DNA of 64,000 nucleotides. Origin: an uncultured Roseburia sp. Its GTDB lineage: Bacteria > Bacillota > Clostridia > Lachnospirales > Lachnospiraceae. The position numbers and the translations under genes were made by a program. The notes under the pieces were generated by a model. It did no database searches. It saw nothing but the letters and a program-made list of their open reading frames with translations, and had not been told where the DNA came from. The stretch is taken from contig CALWHT010000038.1 of assembly GCA_944380515.1 (NCBI GenBank), forward strand, positions 88,536 through 152,535. The letters run 5' to 3'. This document shows, piece by piece, positions 42,385 through 50,551 of the stretch. How positions within the stretch are numbered: the first letter of the stretch is position 1; every line of letters starts with the position of its first letter.

Positions 42385-42532
42385 GCGCCATGCACCTGAA
42401 ACGGACGGAAAGCGCCGGCCTTTGGCGGGCGCGGTTCAGGTTAACGAGGAGGAGAGTAATCGAAATTTCGGCGGATGCTCTCCCGTACCGCTTCCAGTGC
42501 GAGATATACCGGCAAATATGCGGGTAACTGCA
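42385..42532 (+). ncRNA. glmS ribozyme (glucosamine-6-phosphate-activated self-cleaving RNA)
   Basis: The 5' end AGCGCC (42384-42389) matches the cleavage-site strand, with cleavage expected between A42384 and G42385. The core AACGAGGAGGAGAGTAATCG (42443-42462), then AAATTTCGGCGGATGCTCTCC (42463-42483, first base shared by the loop), matches the conserved pseudoknot and ligand-binding core of glmS ribozymes as remembered from Bacillus. The peripheral P3/P4 region runs to about 42532. It lies in the expected place, 70 bases upstream of glmS, and provides feedback control by glucosamine-6-phosphate. Confidence 0.93.
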
Positions 42533-42600
42533 AAACAAATACGGTATAATGGAAGACCAGAAAATAAAAACAGAATTCAGATAGAGAAAGAGGAAAATTT

Positions 42601-44421
42601 ATGTGTGGAATTATCGGTTATACAGGCAGTGAAAGCGTAAAGGATGTGCTGCTGGATGCATTGGAGCTGTTGGAGTACCGGGGCTATGACAGCGCGGGAA
42701 TCGCGGTGGAGGATGACGAAATAAAGCAGGCAAAGGTATATAAATGTGCGGGGAGAGTCCGTGATCTAAGGGCAATCTGCGAGTCGGAAAAGCTGCTTAC
42801 CTCCTGCGGAATCGGGCATACGAGATGGGCAACCCACGGCGGCGTCAGCGATGAGAACGCACATCCGCATCAGGTCGGGAAGGTGACGCTGGTGCATAAT
42901 GGCATTATTGAAAATTACCGTGAGCTTACGGCGGATTATGATTTGGGAGACAGTCTGGTATCTGAGACGGACAGCGAGGTGGCGGCTGCGCTTTTGAACC
43001 GTTTTTATGAGGGGAACCCCGAGGAGGCGATCAAAAAAACCGTTTCCAAGCTGAAGGGAACCTTCGCGCTTGTCATTTTATTTTCCGACCATCCGGGAGA
43101 GATTTATTCGATCAGAAATGTCAGCCCGATTGTGGCGACCTTATGTGAACAGGGCGCGATGCTTGCCTCGGATTTGACGGCGCTCTGCCGTTTTACGAAT
43201 CGTTATTTTGTGGTTCCGGAATATCATGTGTTAAAGCTGCGCCGGGACGGGATTTGCCTGACAGATTTGGACGGAAAGGAAAAGCAGCCGCAATACCTTA
43301 CGGTGGACTGGGAATTAAACAACGCGGGAAAGAACGGCTATCCGTTTTATATGGAAAAAGAGATTATGGAGCAGCCGGATGCAGTGGAGCGCACGATTGC
43401 GGAGCGTATCCGGGGAGGCCTGCCTGATTTTAGCGCGGACGGAGTGCCGGATGAATTATTTACAGGCTGCGACCGAATCAATATCATAGCCTGCGGGACG
43501 GCGATGCATGCCGGGCTGGTTGCGCAGGCGCTGGTGAAATCGCTGCTTCATATGCACATCGATGTGGATATGGCGTCGGAGTTTATGTATTCCGATCCGG
43601 TGATCGACAAAAAGACGCTCGTGATTGCGGTGTCGCAGTCGGGAGAGACGATTGATACCTTAGAGGCGGTGAAGTATGCAAAAAAACGGGGGGCAAAATG
43701 CCTATCCATCATCAACGTGAAGGGTTCTTCGATCGCAAGGGAGAGCGATTATGTGCTTTATACCAACGCAGGACCGGAGATTGCGGTTGCGAGCACCAAG
43801 GCATATACGACCCAGCTTTCCATATTTTACCTGATTGTCGCAAAGATGGCGCATTTGCGCGGCGTGTTTACGACGGAGGATACGCAGAGCTTTGTGCGGG
43901 AGCTTCAGAGAGTGCCCGAGGTGATGCAGAGAGTGCTTAAGGAGCGCAGGGAGATTCATGTGCTTGCGAGCAGGGTGCTTGAGGCGAAAGATTTATTTAT
44001 GATCGGGCGCGGGCTGGACTACTCCATTCTTCTGGAGGGCTCCTTAAAGCTGAAGGAGGTTTCCTATATTCATTCCGAGGCATATGCCTCCGGGGAGCTA
44101 AAGCACGGGCCGATTGCGCTGATTACGCAGGATACGCCGGTGGTGGCGGCGGTGACGCAGGAAAAATTAAGGTCAAAGGAGCTTTCCAATATCAAGGAGG
44201 TAAAATCCAGGGGCGCGGATATTGTGCTTTTCATTAAGGAAAGCCTTGCGGGTGATGTTGACAGTGCGTATGAGACCTTCCTTTTGCCGGATATGAGGGA
44301 TGAGTTTATGGTAATGCCGGCTTCAGTGGCCCTGCAGCTCTTGGCGTATTACGTTTCCTCCGACAAGGGATTTGACGTGGATAAGCCGAGGAATCTTGCG
44401 AAGGTCGTGACAGTAGAATAA
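42601..44421 (+). CDS. glmS: Glutamine-fructose-6-phosphate aminotransferase (isomerizing)
   Basis: A 606-residue enzyme making glucosamine-6-phosphate for cell-wall synthesis. Cys2 (MCGIIGYTG) is the N-terminal nucleophile of the glutaminase domain (1-240), with HTRWATHG and DSEVAAALL motifs. Two SIS sugar-isomerase domains follow (IIACGTAMHAGLVA, VSQSGETIDTLEAV; IGRGLDYSILLEGSLKLKEVSYIHSEAYASGELKHGPIALI), ending in the conserved DKPRNLAKVVTVE. Regulated by the ribozyme upstream. Full length. Confidence 0.97.
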   Translation: MCGIIGYTGSESVKDVLLDALELLEYRGYDSAGIAVEDDEIKQAKVYKCAGRVRDLRAICESEKLLTSCGIGHTRWATHGGVSDENAHPHQVGKVTLVHNGIIENYRELTADYDLGDSLVSETDSEVAAALLNRFYEGNPEEAIKKTVSKLKGTFALVILFSDHPGEIYSIRNVSPIVATLCEQGAMLASDLTALCRFTNRYFVVPEYHVLKLRRDGICLTDLDGKEKQPQYLTVDWELNNAGKNGYPFYMEKEIMEQPDAVERTIAERIRGGLPDFSADGVPDELFTGCDRINIIACGTAMHAGLVAQALVKSLLHMHIDVDMASEFMYSDPVIDKKTLVIAVSQSGETIDTLEAVKYAKKRGAKCLSIINVKGSSIARESDYVLYTNAGPEIAVASTKAYTTQLSIFYLIVAKMAHLRGVFTTEDTQSFVRELQRVPEVMQRVLKERREIHVLASRVLEAKDLFMIGRGLDYSILLEGSLKLKEVSYIHSEAYASGELKHGPIALITQDTPVVAAVTQEKLRSKELSNIKEVKSRGADIVLFIKESLAGDVDSAYETFLLPDMRDEFMVMPASVALQLLAYYVSSDKGFDVDKPRNLAKVVTVE

Positions 44422-44478
44422 GGAGAAGGGATTGTCCGCGCGGGAAACGGGCAGGACCGTGTATCTGAGCATAAAATG

Positions 44479-44514
44479 AAAAAAGAATTTCACGGGCGTG
44501 GGATTCTTTTTTTT
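44479..44514 (+). terminator. Terminator of glmS
   Basis: A 15-base-pair stem with two U-G wobbles (arms 44479-44493 and 44498-44512) and a GGGC loop, merging into a run of eight T at 44507-44514. Confidence 0.9.
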
Positions 44515-44569
44515 GCACATTTCCGGGGAAGACGCATAGGATATACCGAGTGAATATATGAGGTTTTTC

Positions 44570-45829
44570 ATGTCAGATATTGCCTATACACAAAATAATG
44601 TGGATCAGGGAACATTGCGGGTGCAGGTCACCGGTCGTCAGGGTAATGAGCCGATTCCTGATGCAAAGATTTCGATTTCCTACTCCGGTGATCCGGAGGG
44701 AACCATAGAGGAGGTGAATACAAATTCATCTGGAATGTCCGAGCAAATTACGCTTGATACGCCTCCGCTTGAATACTCAATGGAGCCGGGAGAAAACCAG
44801 CCGTTCTCGCAATATACTGTTCGGGTTACTGCGGAGGGATATCGCCCGTTCACTGTGTCGGGAATTGAACTGTTTGCGGAACAGCTTGCGATTCAGGAAA
44901 TCAGGATGGACCGGGTGGAAACACCGGGGAACCAGGTAGATTCGATTGTCATTCCGGTCAATACCCTGTGGGGAGATTTTCCGCCGAAGATTGCCGAATC
45001 GGAAATCAAGCCGATTCCGGAAACCGGGGAAATCGTTTTAAGCAGGGTTGTGATCCCTGAATATGTTGTAGTGCATGACGGGCCTCCCTCGGATACGGCG
45101 GCAAGAGATTATTATGTCCGTTATAAGGATTACATCAAAAACGTGGCGTCCAGCGAAATATATTCCACCTGGCCGGATGCGACGCTGCGCGCCAACATTC
45201 TTGCAATTATGTCGTTTACCTTAAACCGGGTCTACACGGAGTGGTACCGCAACAAGGGCTACAACTTTACAATTACATCGTCAACGGCTTATGACCAGAA
45301 GTTTACGTACGGAAGAAATATTTTCCAGAATATCTCCAATATTGTGGATGAGATGTTCCAGAATTATCTGTCGAGGCCCAATGTTACTCAGCCGATTCTG
45401 ACGCAGTACTGCGACGGACAGCGTGTGACCTGCAGCAACTGGCTCAGCCAGTGGGGCAGCAAGTTCTTGGGTGACCAGAATTACAGCACCATCGAAATCC
45501 TGCGCTACTATTACGGAAACAACATGTATATCAATACGGCGGAGGAGGTGTCCGGCATACCGGCATCCTGGCCGAGGATGGATTTGACTGTCGGCTCCAC
45601 AGGAGAGAAGGTACGCCAGATTCAGGAGGAGCTCGTGAGGATTTCCCAGTCTTACCCGGCGATTCCGAGGATCACGCCCGACGGCATTTTCGGGCCTGCA
45701 ACCAGGGAGGCGGTCGAGGTATTCCAAAGCGTATTCGGGCTTCCGGTCACAGGTGTTATCGATTACCGGACCTGGTATAAAATTTCCGAAATCTATGTCG
45801 GAGTATCCAGAATCGCAGAGCTTGTTTAA
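44570..45829 (+). CDS. SleC-like spore cortex-lytic protein with peptidoglycan-binding domain
   Basis: A 419-residue protein. An N-terminal beta-sandwich (LRVQVTGRQGNEPIPDAKISIS) is followed by the SleC/SpoIID-like core (DYIKNVASSEIYSTWPDATLRANILAIMSFTLNRVYTEWYRNKGYNFTITSS, YCDGQRVTCSNWLSQWGSKFLG) and a C-terminal PG_binding_1 repeat (VGSTGEKVRQIQEELVRI, ITPDGIFGPATREAVEVFQSVFGLPVTGVID). SleC of clostridia is a cortex-lytic enzyme used in spore germination; relatives may act elsewhere on peptidoglycan. No signal peptide is visible. The start at 44570 is chosen for GAGG 6 bases upstream; 44558 is an alternative. Monocistronic. Confidence 0.75.
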   Translation: MSDIAYTQNNVDQGTLRVQVTGRQGNEPIPDAKISISYSGDPEGTIEEVNTNSSGMSEQITLDTPPLEYSMEPGENQPFSQYTVRVTAEGYRPFTVSGIELFAEQLAIQEIRMDRVETPGNQVDSIVIPVNTLWGDFPPKIAESEIKPIPETGEIVLSRVVIPEYVVVHDGPPSDTAARDYYVRYKDYIKNVASSEIYSTWPDATLRANILAIMSFTLNRVYTEWYRNKGYNFTITSSTAYDQKFTYGRNIFQNISNIVDEMFQNYLSRPNVTQPILTQYCDGQRVTCSNWLSQWGSKFLGDQNYSTIEILRYYYGNNMYINTAEEVSGIPASWPRMDLTVGSTGEKVRQIQEELVRISQSYPAIPRITPDGIFGPATREAVEVFQSVFGLPVTGVIDYRTWYKISEIYVGVSRIAELV

Positions 45830-45831
45830 AC

Positions 45832-45860
45832 TTGGTTTTTTCCGTGAAATGTGATAAACT
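45832..45860 (+). promoter_or_regulatory. Promoter of truA
   Basis: TTGGTT at 45832-45837, a 17-base spacer and TAAACT at 45855-45860, starting 3 bases after the previous gene. Confidence 0.7.
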
Positions 45861-45921
45861 GTACAGATAGCGGTATGCGCGTCCCGGTGCTGGGGCGCGC
45901 AGAAACGGGAAGGGAAACGCC

Positions 45922-46665
45922 ATGGCAAATTACAAAATCGTACTTCAATATGATGGGACACGCTATAAGGGATGGCAGATATTAAAGGACACGGAGCTTA
46001 CCATACAGGGAAAGCTCAGCGCGGTGCTTCATCGGATGGCGGGACATCCCGTAGAGGTCATCGGTTCGGGCAGGACAGATGCGGGCGTACACGCATTGGG
46101 ACAGACGGCAAATTTTCATCTGGAAGAAAGCCGTCCGGTGGAGGAAATACTTTCCTGTCTGAATCGGTATCTACCGGAGGATATTGCCGTCATTTCCGCA
46201 GAGGAGGTGGACGAGCGTTTTCACAGCCGTTATCACGCGGTGGAAAAGACTTATCTCTACCGGATCCATACGGGAGCGATACCGAACGTTTTTGAACGCA
46301 GATATCTCTATGATTATTCCGTGCCGCTGGATGTAGAGCGTATGAGGGAGGCGGCGAGCTTTTTGTGCGGCACGCATGATTTTAAATCCTTCTGCGCAAA
46401 CAAAAAAATGAAAAAATCCACGGTCCGTACGATTTTTCGGATCGAATTTGAGGAGCGGCCGGACGAGCTTCGGATTTTTTATACCGGCAGCGGTTTTTTG
46501 CAGGGAATGGTACGCATTTTAACCGGAACGCTCATCGAGGTCGGTGACGGCCGGAGAAATCCTTCGGAGCTGCCTGCGATATTGGAGGCGGGAAACAGGG
46601 AGGCTGCCGGATATACGGCACCGGCCTGCGGACTTGCGCTGCTTTCCGTGTCCTACGACAAATAA
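45922..46665 (+). CDS. truA: tRNA pseudouridine(38-40) synthase
   Basis: A 247-residue enzyme of standard TruA length. The catalytic Asp is in GSGRTDAGVHALGQTANF; the opening YKIVLQYDGTRYKGWQ, YRIHTGAIPNVFERRYLYDY and GSGFLQGMVRILTGTLIEVG are family landmarks. It modifies the anticodon stem-loop of tRNAs. It has its own promoter and is followed by a long hairpin at 46709. Confidence 0.96.
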   Translation: MANYKIVLQYDGTRYKGWQILKDTELTIQGKLSAVLHRMAGHPVEVIGSGRTDAGVHALGQTANFHLEESRPVEEILSCLNRYLPEDIAVISAEEVDERFHSRYHAVEKTYLYRIHTGAIPNVFERRYLYDYSVPLDVERMREAASFLCGTHDFKSFCANKKMKKSTVRTIFRIEFEERPDELRIFYTGSGFLQGMVRILTGTLIEVGDGRRNPSELPAILEAGNREAAGYTAPACGLALLSVSYDK

Positions 46666-46708
46666 GGAGCGGTCTGTAGATACAGTGAAAGATAAAAGAC
46701 AGAAAGTA

Positions 46709-46842
46709 GTGTGAAAAATAAGCTTGATAGCTTATTTTTCACACGCAAATTTGTTTGCGTTGGCTATATTGTGCCAGAGCGTCACAAATAAGCCCTGATG
46801 GCAGACGCAAATTTGAGATTTGCGATTTTCTGAAAGAAAATC
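46709..46842. repeat. Cluster of four palindromes between truA and recJ
   Basis: Four perfect hairpins in 134 bases: a 15-base-pair stem (46709-46723/46730-46744), CGCAAA/TTTGCG (46744-46759), CGCAAAT/ATTTGCG (46806-46824) and GATTTTC/GAAAATC (46824-46842). The second and third share the 10-base direct repeat CGCAAATTTG. The first may end truA, but no U-run follows. The arrangement looks like a non-autonomous intergenic repeat element; whether copies exist elsewhere cannot be seen here. Confidence 0.6.
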
Positions 46843-46880
46843 TGCCCGATCGCGCAAAACGCTCCGGAATGGAGATTAAT

Positions 46881-48638
46881 ATGGAAAATTGGTTTGTAAT
46901 AAATAAAAGAGCCGATTTCGCCGGAATCGCGCAGAAATTCGGTATCAGTCCGGTGACGGCGCGTCTGCTGCGCAACCGTGACATCATCGGAGACGAGGCC
47001 ATCCGGAGGTATTTATACGGGGGAATCCAGGAGCTTTACAGTCCCCATCTGCTAAAGGACGCTGATTTGCTTGCGGAGATTCTGCTTCGAAAAATCAGGG
47101 AAAAGAAACGCATACGAATCATCGGCGATTATGATATTGACGGGGTTATGTCAACCTATATTCTCTACCGTGGAATGAAAGCCTGCGGCGGCGAGGCGGA
47201 TTTTCAGATTCCGGACCGCATGAAGGACGGCTACGGCATCAATGATCATCTGATTGAAAACGCTCACGCGGCGGGCATTGACACGATTGTGACCTGTGAT
47301 AACGGGATTGCCGCAATAGATGAGATTGCCCATGCAAAGGCGTATGGCATGACGGTTCTGGTGACAGATCACCATGAGATTCCCTATACGGAAGAAAACG
47401 GGGAAAGGCATTACATAAAGAGCGCCGCGGACGCCGTGGTCAATCCGAAACAGCCGGATTGTCCCTATCCTTATAAGGGACTCTGCGGGGCGGCGGTGGC
47501 GTTTAAGGTCATACAGGTGCTTTATGAGAAAACGGGAGCGTCCCCGGAGGCGGCATATGAATTTCTGGAAAATGTTGCCTTTGCCACGGTCGGGGACGTT
47601 ATGGATTTGACGGATGAAAACAGGATTTTGGTAAAGGAAGGCTTAAAGAGAATCCGCTTCACGGCCAATCCGGGTATGCGCGCGCTGATTCTGCAAAACG
47701 GGCTTTTGCCGGAGCAGGTAACCGCCTATCATTTTGGGTTTGTGCTCGGTCCCTGCGTCAATGCCAGCGGGCGGCTTGAGACGGCCCGGCTTGCGCTGCA
47801 GCTCTTTTTACAGGAGGATGCCGTAAAGGCGGCGGAGCTTGCGGCGAAGCTGGTGGAACTCAACGCCCAGCGGAAGGATATGACGGCGGAGGGGGTAAAG
47901 CTTGCCGCAGAGGCGGTAGAAGAAGGCGGCGCGGGGCAAAAGGTACTGGTGATTTATCTTCCCGAAGTCCATGAAAGCCTTGCGGGGATTATCGCGGGGA
48001 GAATCCGGGAGCTTTATCACCGTCCGGTGTTTGTACTGACCAGAAGCGAGGATGGCGTAAAAGGCTCGGGCAGGTCTGTGGAGTGCTATTCCATGTATGA
48101 CGAGCTGTGCAAGTGCCGGGAGTTTTTTACAAAATTCGGCGGCCATCCGATGGCGGCGGGGCTTTCCATGCAGGAAAAGGATGTGGCGGCCTTTCGTCGG
48201 AAAATAAACGCCTGCTGCGGGTTGACAGAAGAAGACTTTATTCCTAAGATAAAAATAGACATCGCCATGCCGGCGGATTATCCGGGGCTTGATTTTGCCC
48301 GGGAACTTGAGATTTTGGAGCCGTTTGGCAAGGGAAACATCAAGCCGCAGTTTGCGGACAGGAATCTTAAGCTCGCGCGCGCGGCGGTGGTCGGGAAAAA
48401 CCGGAATGTCATAAGGCTCTGGCTTCGGACGGAGCAGGACCATCCGGTGTCCGCGGTGTATTTCGGGGATGCGGAGGCATTTTTGAATTATTACCGGGAA
48501 AAATACGGGGAGTCCGAGGTGGAACGCGCGCTTTCGGGAAAGGAAAACGGGATTCTTATGTCGGTCGTTTTCTATCCGCAGCTCAATGAGTACCAGGGCA
48601 CAGAAAGCGTTCAGCTTGTCATACGCAATTACAGGTAA
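46881..48638 (+). CDS. recJ: Single-stranded-DNA-specific exonuclease
   Basis: A 585-residue DHH/DHHA1 phosphoesterase. Motifs: GDYDIDGVMSTYILYRG, TCDNGIAAIDE, VTDHHEIP, NPKQPDCPYPYKGLCGAAVAFK, and the DHHA1 motif GSGRSVECYSMYDEL...FGGHPMAAGLSM, followed by the OB-fold. RecJ degrades 5' single-stranded ends in recombination and mismatch repair. Length is that of a full RecJ core. The start at 46881 is preferred to 46869 because GGAG lies 6 bases upstream. Confidence 0.93.
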   Translation: MENWFVINKRADFAGIAQKFGISPVTARLLRNRDIIGDEAIRRYLYGGIQELYSPHLLKDADLLAEILLRKIREKKRIRIIGDYDIDGVMSTYILYRGMKACGGEADFQIPDRMKDGYGINDHLIENAHAAGIDTIVTCDNGIAAIDEIAHAKAYGMTVLVTDHHEIPYTEENGERHYIKSAADAVVNPKQPDCPYPYKGLCGAAVAFKVIQVLYEKTGASPEAAYEFLENVAFATVGDVMDLTDENRILVKEGLKRIRFTANPGMRALILQNGLLPEQVTAYHFGFVLGPCVNASGRLETARLALQLFLQEDAVKAAELAAKLVELNAQRKDMTAEGVKLAAEAVEEGGAGQKVLVIYLPEVHESLAGIIAGRIRELYHRPVFVLTRSEDGVKGSGRSVECYSMYDELCKCREFFTKFGGHPMAAGLSMQEKDVAAFRRKINACCGLTEEDFIPKIKIDIAMPADYPGLDFARELEILEPFGKGNIKPQFADRNLKLARAAVVGKNRNVIRLWLRTEQDHPVSAVYFGDAEAFLNYYREKYGESEVERALSGKENGILMSVVFYPQLNEYQGTESVQLVIRNYR

Positions 48639-48656
48639 AATCGGGAGGTTATCAGG

Positions 48657-49559
48657 ATGTTTGGAGGAAAAAGGGAACGGGTATTGGAGGAGGAGCTTTC
48701 GGCGGTACAAAGAAGGCTTTCGGATGGCAGAGAGCGGGCAAAGGAAAGATTTGCCGAGCTGACCGCGTCCTGTGCCCAGATGGAGAAAAGCCTCAGGCAG
48801 ATAGAGGAAAATATGGATTGCGCTGCGCGGCTTGAGCCGGAAGAAGGGACGGAGGCTGTGGACCTCCATAACGCTATGATAGAGGCTCATAACGCGGTGG
48901 AATCCTTTGGCGCAAATCACGCGGTGTTTCTCAGCCAGCTCAAAAAGCAAAACGAACAGACTACAGAGCTGATTGAGCGGCAGAGGGCGCTGCAGGCACC
49001 GGTTCTGGCGGCATCAGAGGCCGAAGCAGGGCTTCGGGACACGCATGAGCTGTTAAAAGAAAACGCGGCAAGGATGCAAAAAGACGCAAGGTCGATGGGA
49101 GTCCTGGCGCTTCATGCCGCGATTGAGGCGGGGAGAATGGGGCAGGATGGCGCTGCGTTTATCGGCGCGGCGGAGGAAATCCGACAGACTGCCGAAAAAT
49201 ACGAGGCGGATGCAAAGGAAGTCTGTGAACGTCTCGAGGCGGCGGGTGAGCAGCTTGCCGGATTAAAGGAGCAGTTAACTGCGCTGGAGGGGCTCGTAAA
49301 GGAAGCGCTCATGTTCACCGGAAAGCTCTGCAGCGGAAGCATACAGACAATTTCTTCCTATGAGGCCGGTCAGATTGACTTAAGAAACAGCATACCCTTT
49401 GAAGCGGTGACGGAGAGCGCCGGGAAACGGCAGTCGGGGGACGAGCTTGCGCGTATCCGAAAGGAGACGGAGGAGGAACTGAAAAAGGTGCAGGCGGAGC
49501 TGAGACAGCAGAGGGAGTGTGCCGGGGGTCTGGAGGATATTTTTCGTGCCCTTGGATAA
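48657..49559 (+). CDS. Soluble coiled-coil protein with chemoreceptor-like signalling hairpin
   Basis: A 300-residue, almost wholly helical cytoplasmic protein. The segment MGVLALHAAIEAGRMGQDGAAFIGAAEEIRQTAEKYEADA resembles the hairpin tip of methyl-accepting chemotaxis proteins (LNAAIEAARAGE..GFAVVAEEIRKLA). There is no membrane segment, HAMP or ligand domain; flanking regions are long Glu/Lys/Gln heptads. It could interact with CheA/CheW-like partners or be a scaffold derived from a receptor. It follows recJ by 18 bases and precedes a hydrolase; neighbours do not explain it. Confidence 0.65.
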   Translation: MFGGKRERVLEEELSAVQRRLSDGRERAKERFAELTASCAQMEKSLRQIEENMDCAARLEPEEGTEAVDLHNAMIEAHNAVESFGANHAVFLSQLKKQNEQTTELIERQRALQAPVLAASEAEAGLRDTHELLKENAARMQKDARSMGVLALHAAIEAGRMGQDGAAFIGAAEEIRQTAEKYEADAKEVCERLEAAGEQLAGLKEQLTALEGLVKEALMFTGKLCSGSIQTISSYEAGQIDLRNSIPFEAVTESAGKRQSGDELARIRKETEEELKKVQAELRQQRECAGGLEDIFRALG

Positions 49560-49603
49560 AGGGGTGCTGACTGGCCTTAAACGGCAGGAGGGAGGCAGCA
49601 GAT

Positions 49604-50551
49604 ATGGCAAAAGAGGAACAGTTTGGTTTTTTATCGGCGGACGGAATGACACAGATACATGCGGTAAGATGGTTGCCGGATGATGGGAAGTATGAGGCGG
49701 TTTTACAGATTACACACGGTATGATCGAGTACATAGAGCGCTACCGCGGTTTCGCGGAGTATCTCACGGAACGAGGTTTTCTGGTGGTGGGGCATGATCA
49801 TCTCGGGCACGGAGCGTCCGTGCGCAGCGAGGACGATTGGGGCTATTTTGCCAAAGACCATCCCAGCGATACGCTTGTGGAGGATATGCACAGGCTGCGT
49901 CAGACGGTGCAGTCGGAAAACCCGGGGATTCCGTATTTTATGCTGGGGCACAGTATGGGTTCCTACATGCTGCGGAAATATCTCTGTATTCATCCCGAGG
50001 GCGTAAGCGGGGCCATTTTGATGGGGACGGGCTGTGTGCCGGACTCCACCACGAAGCTTGGGATGTTTTTCTGCAAGCTGTTTGCGGCGTTTCGGGGCTG
50101 GCATTACAGGAGCAGGTTTATGCAGCGGCTTTCCTACAGCAAACCTTATAGAAAATTTGACTTATACGGTAAGGATGAGACAAACAGCTGGCTGACGAAA
50201 GAGGTTTCGTTTGTAAAGCAATATTATGCGGAGCCGAGATGTACCTTTGTATTCACGTTAAACGGCTATCTGGGGCTGATGGAAGCGGTATATTTTGACA
50301 ACCAGATGGAAAATATAAAAAAAGTACCGAAGGAGCTGCCCATTTTCCTGGTTTCCGGCCAGGACGACCCGGTCGGGGATTTGGGCGAGGGCGTGAAAAA
50401 GGTATATCATATGTATGAAGAAGCGGGAATCGAGGATTTGACCTACCGCCTCTATGAAAACGACAGACATGAGATTATCAATGAGACAGACCGCGAACAG
50501 GTATTTTCAGATATCTGTTCCTGGATGAAGGTGAGGATAGAAATAAAATGA
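49604..50551 (+). CDS. Alpha/beta hydrolase, monoacylglycerol lipase-like
   Basis: A 315-residue cytoplasmic serine hydrolase (Hydrolase_4/S33 type). The nucleophile elbow is GHSMGS; LQITHGMIEYIERYRGFAEYLTERGFLVVGHDHLGHGAS gives the oxyanion strand, QDDPVGDLG the Asp and NDRHEIINE the His. Such lysophospholipase or monoglyceride lipase-like enzymes act on lipid esters; the real substrate is unknown. The stop overlaps the start of the next gene (ATGA), showing translational coupling to the DUF1002 protein. Confidence 0.87.
   Translation: MAKEEQFGFLSADGMTQIHAVRWLPDDGKYEAVLQITHGMIEYIERYRGFAEYLTERGFLVVGHDHLGHGASVRSEDDWGYFAKDHPSDTLVEDMHRLRQTVQSENPGIPYFMLGHSMGSYMLRKYLCIHPEGVSGAILMGTGCVPDSTTKLGMFFCKLFAAFRGWHYRSRFMQRLSYSKPYRKFDLYGKDETNSWLTKEVSFVKQYYAEPRCTFVFTLNGYLGLMEAVYFDNQMENIKKVPKELPIFLVSGQDDPVGDLGEGVKKVYHMYEEAGIEDLTYRLYENDRHEIINETDREQVFSDICSWMKVRIEIK

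Noticed and set aside
42545-42550. Second promoter between the glmS ribozyme and glmS
   Set aside because: A perfect TATAAT but no -35 at a workable distance.
46709-46842. CRISPR array
   Set aside because: Palindromes differ in sequence and there are no equal-length spacers or cas genes.
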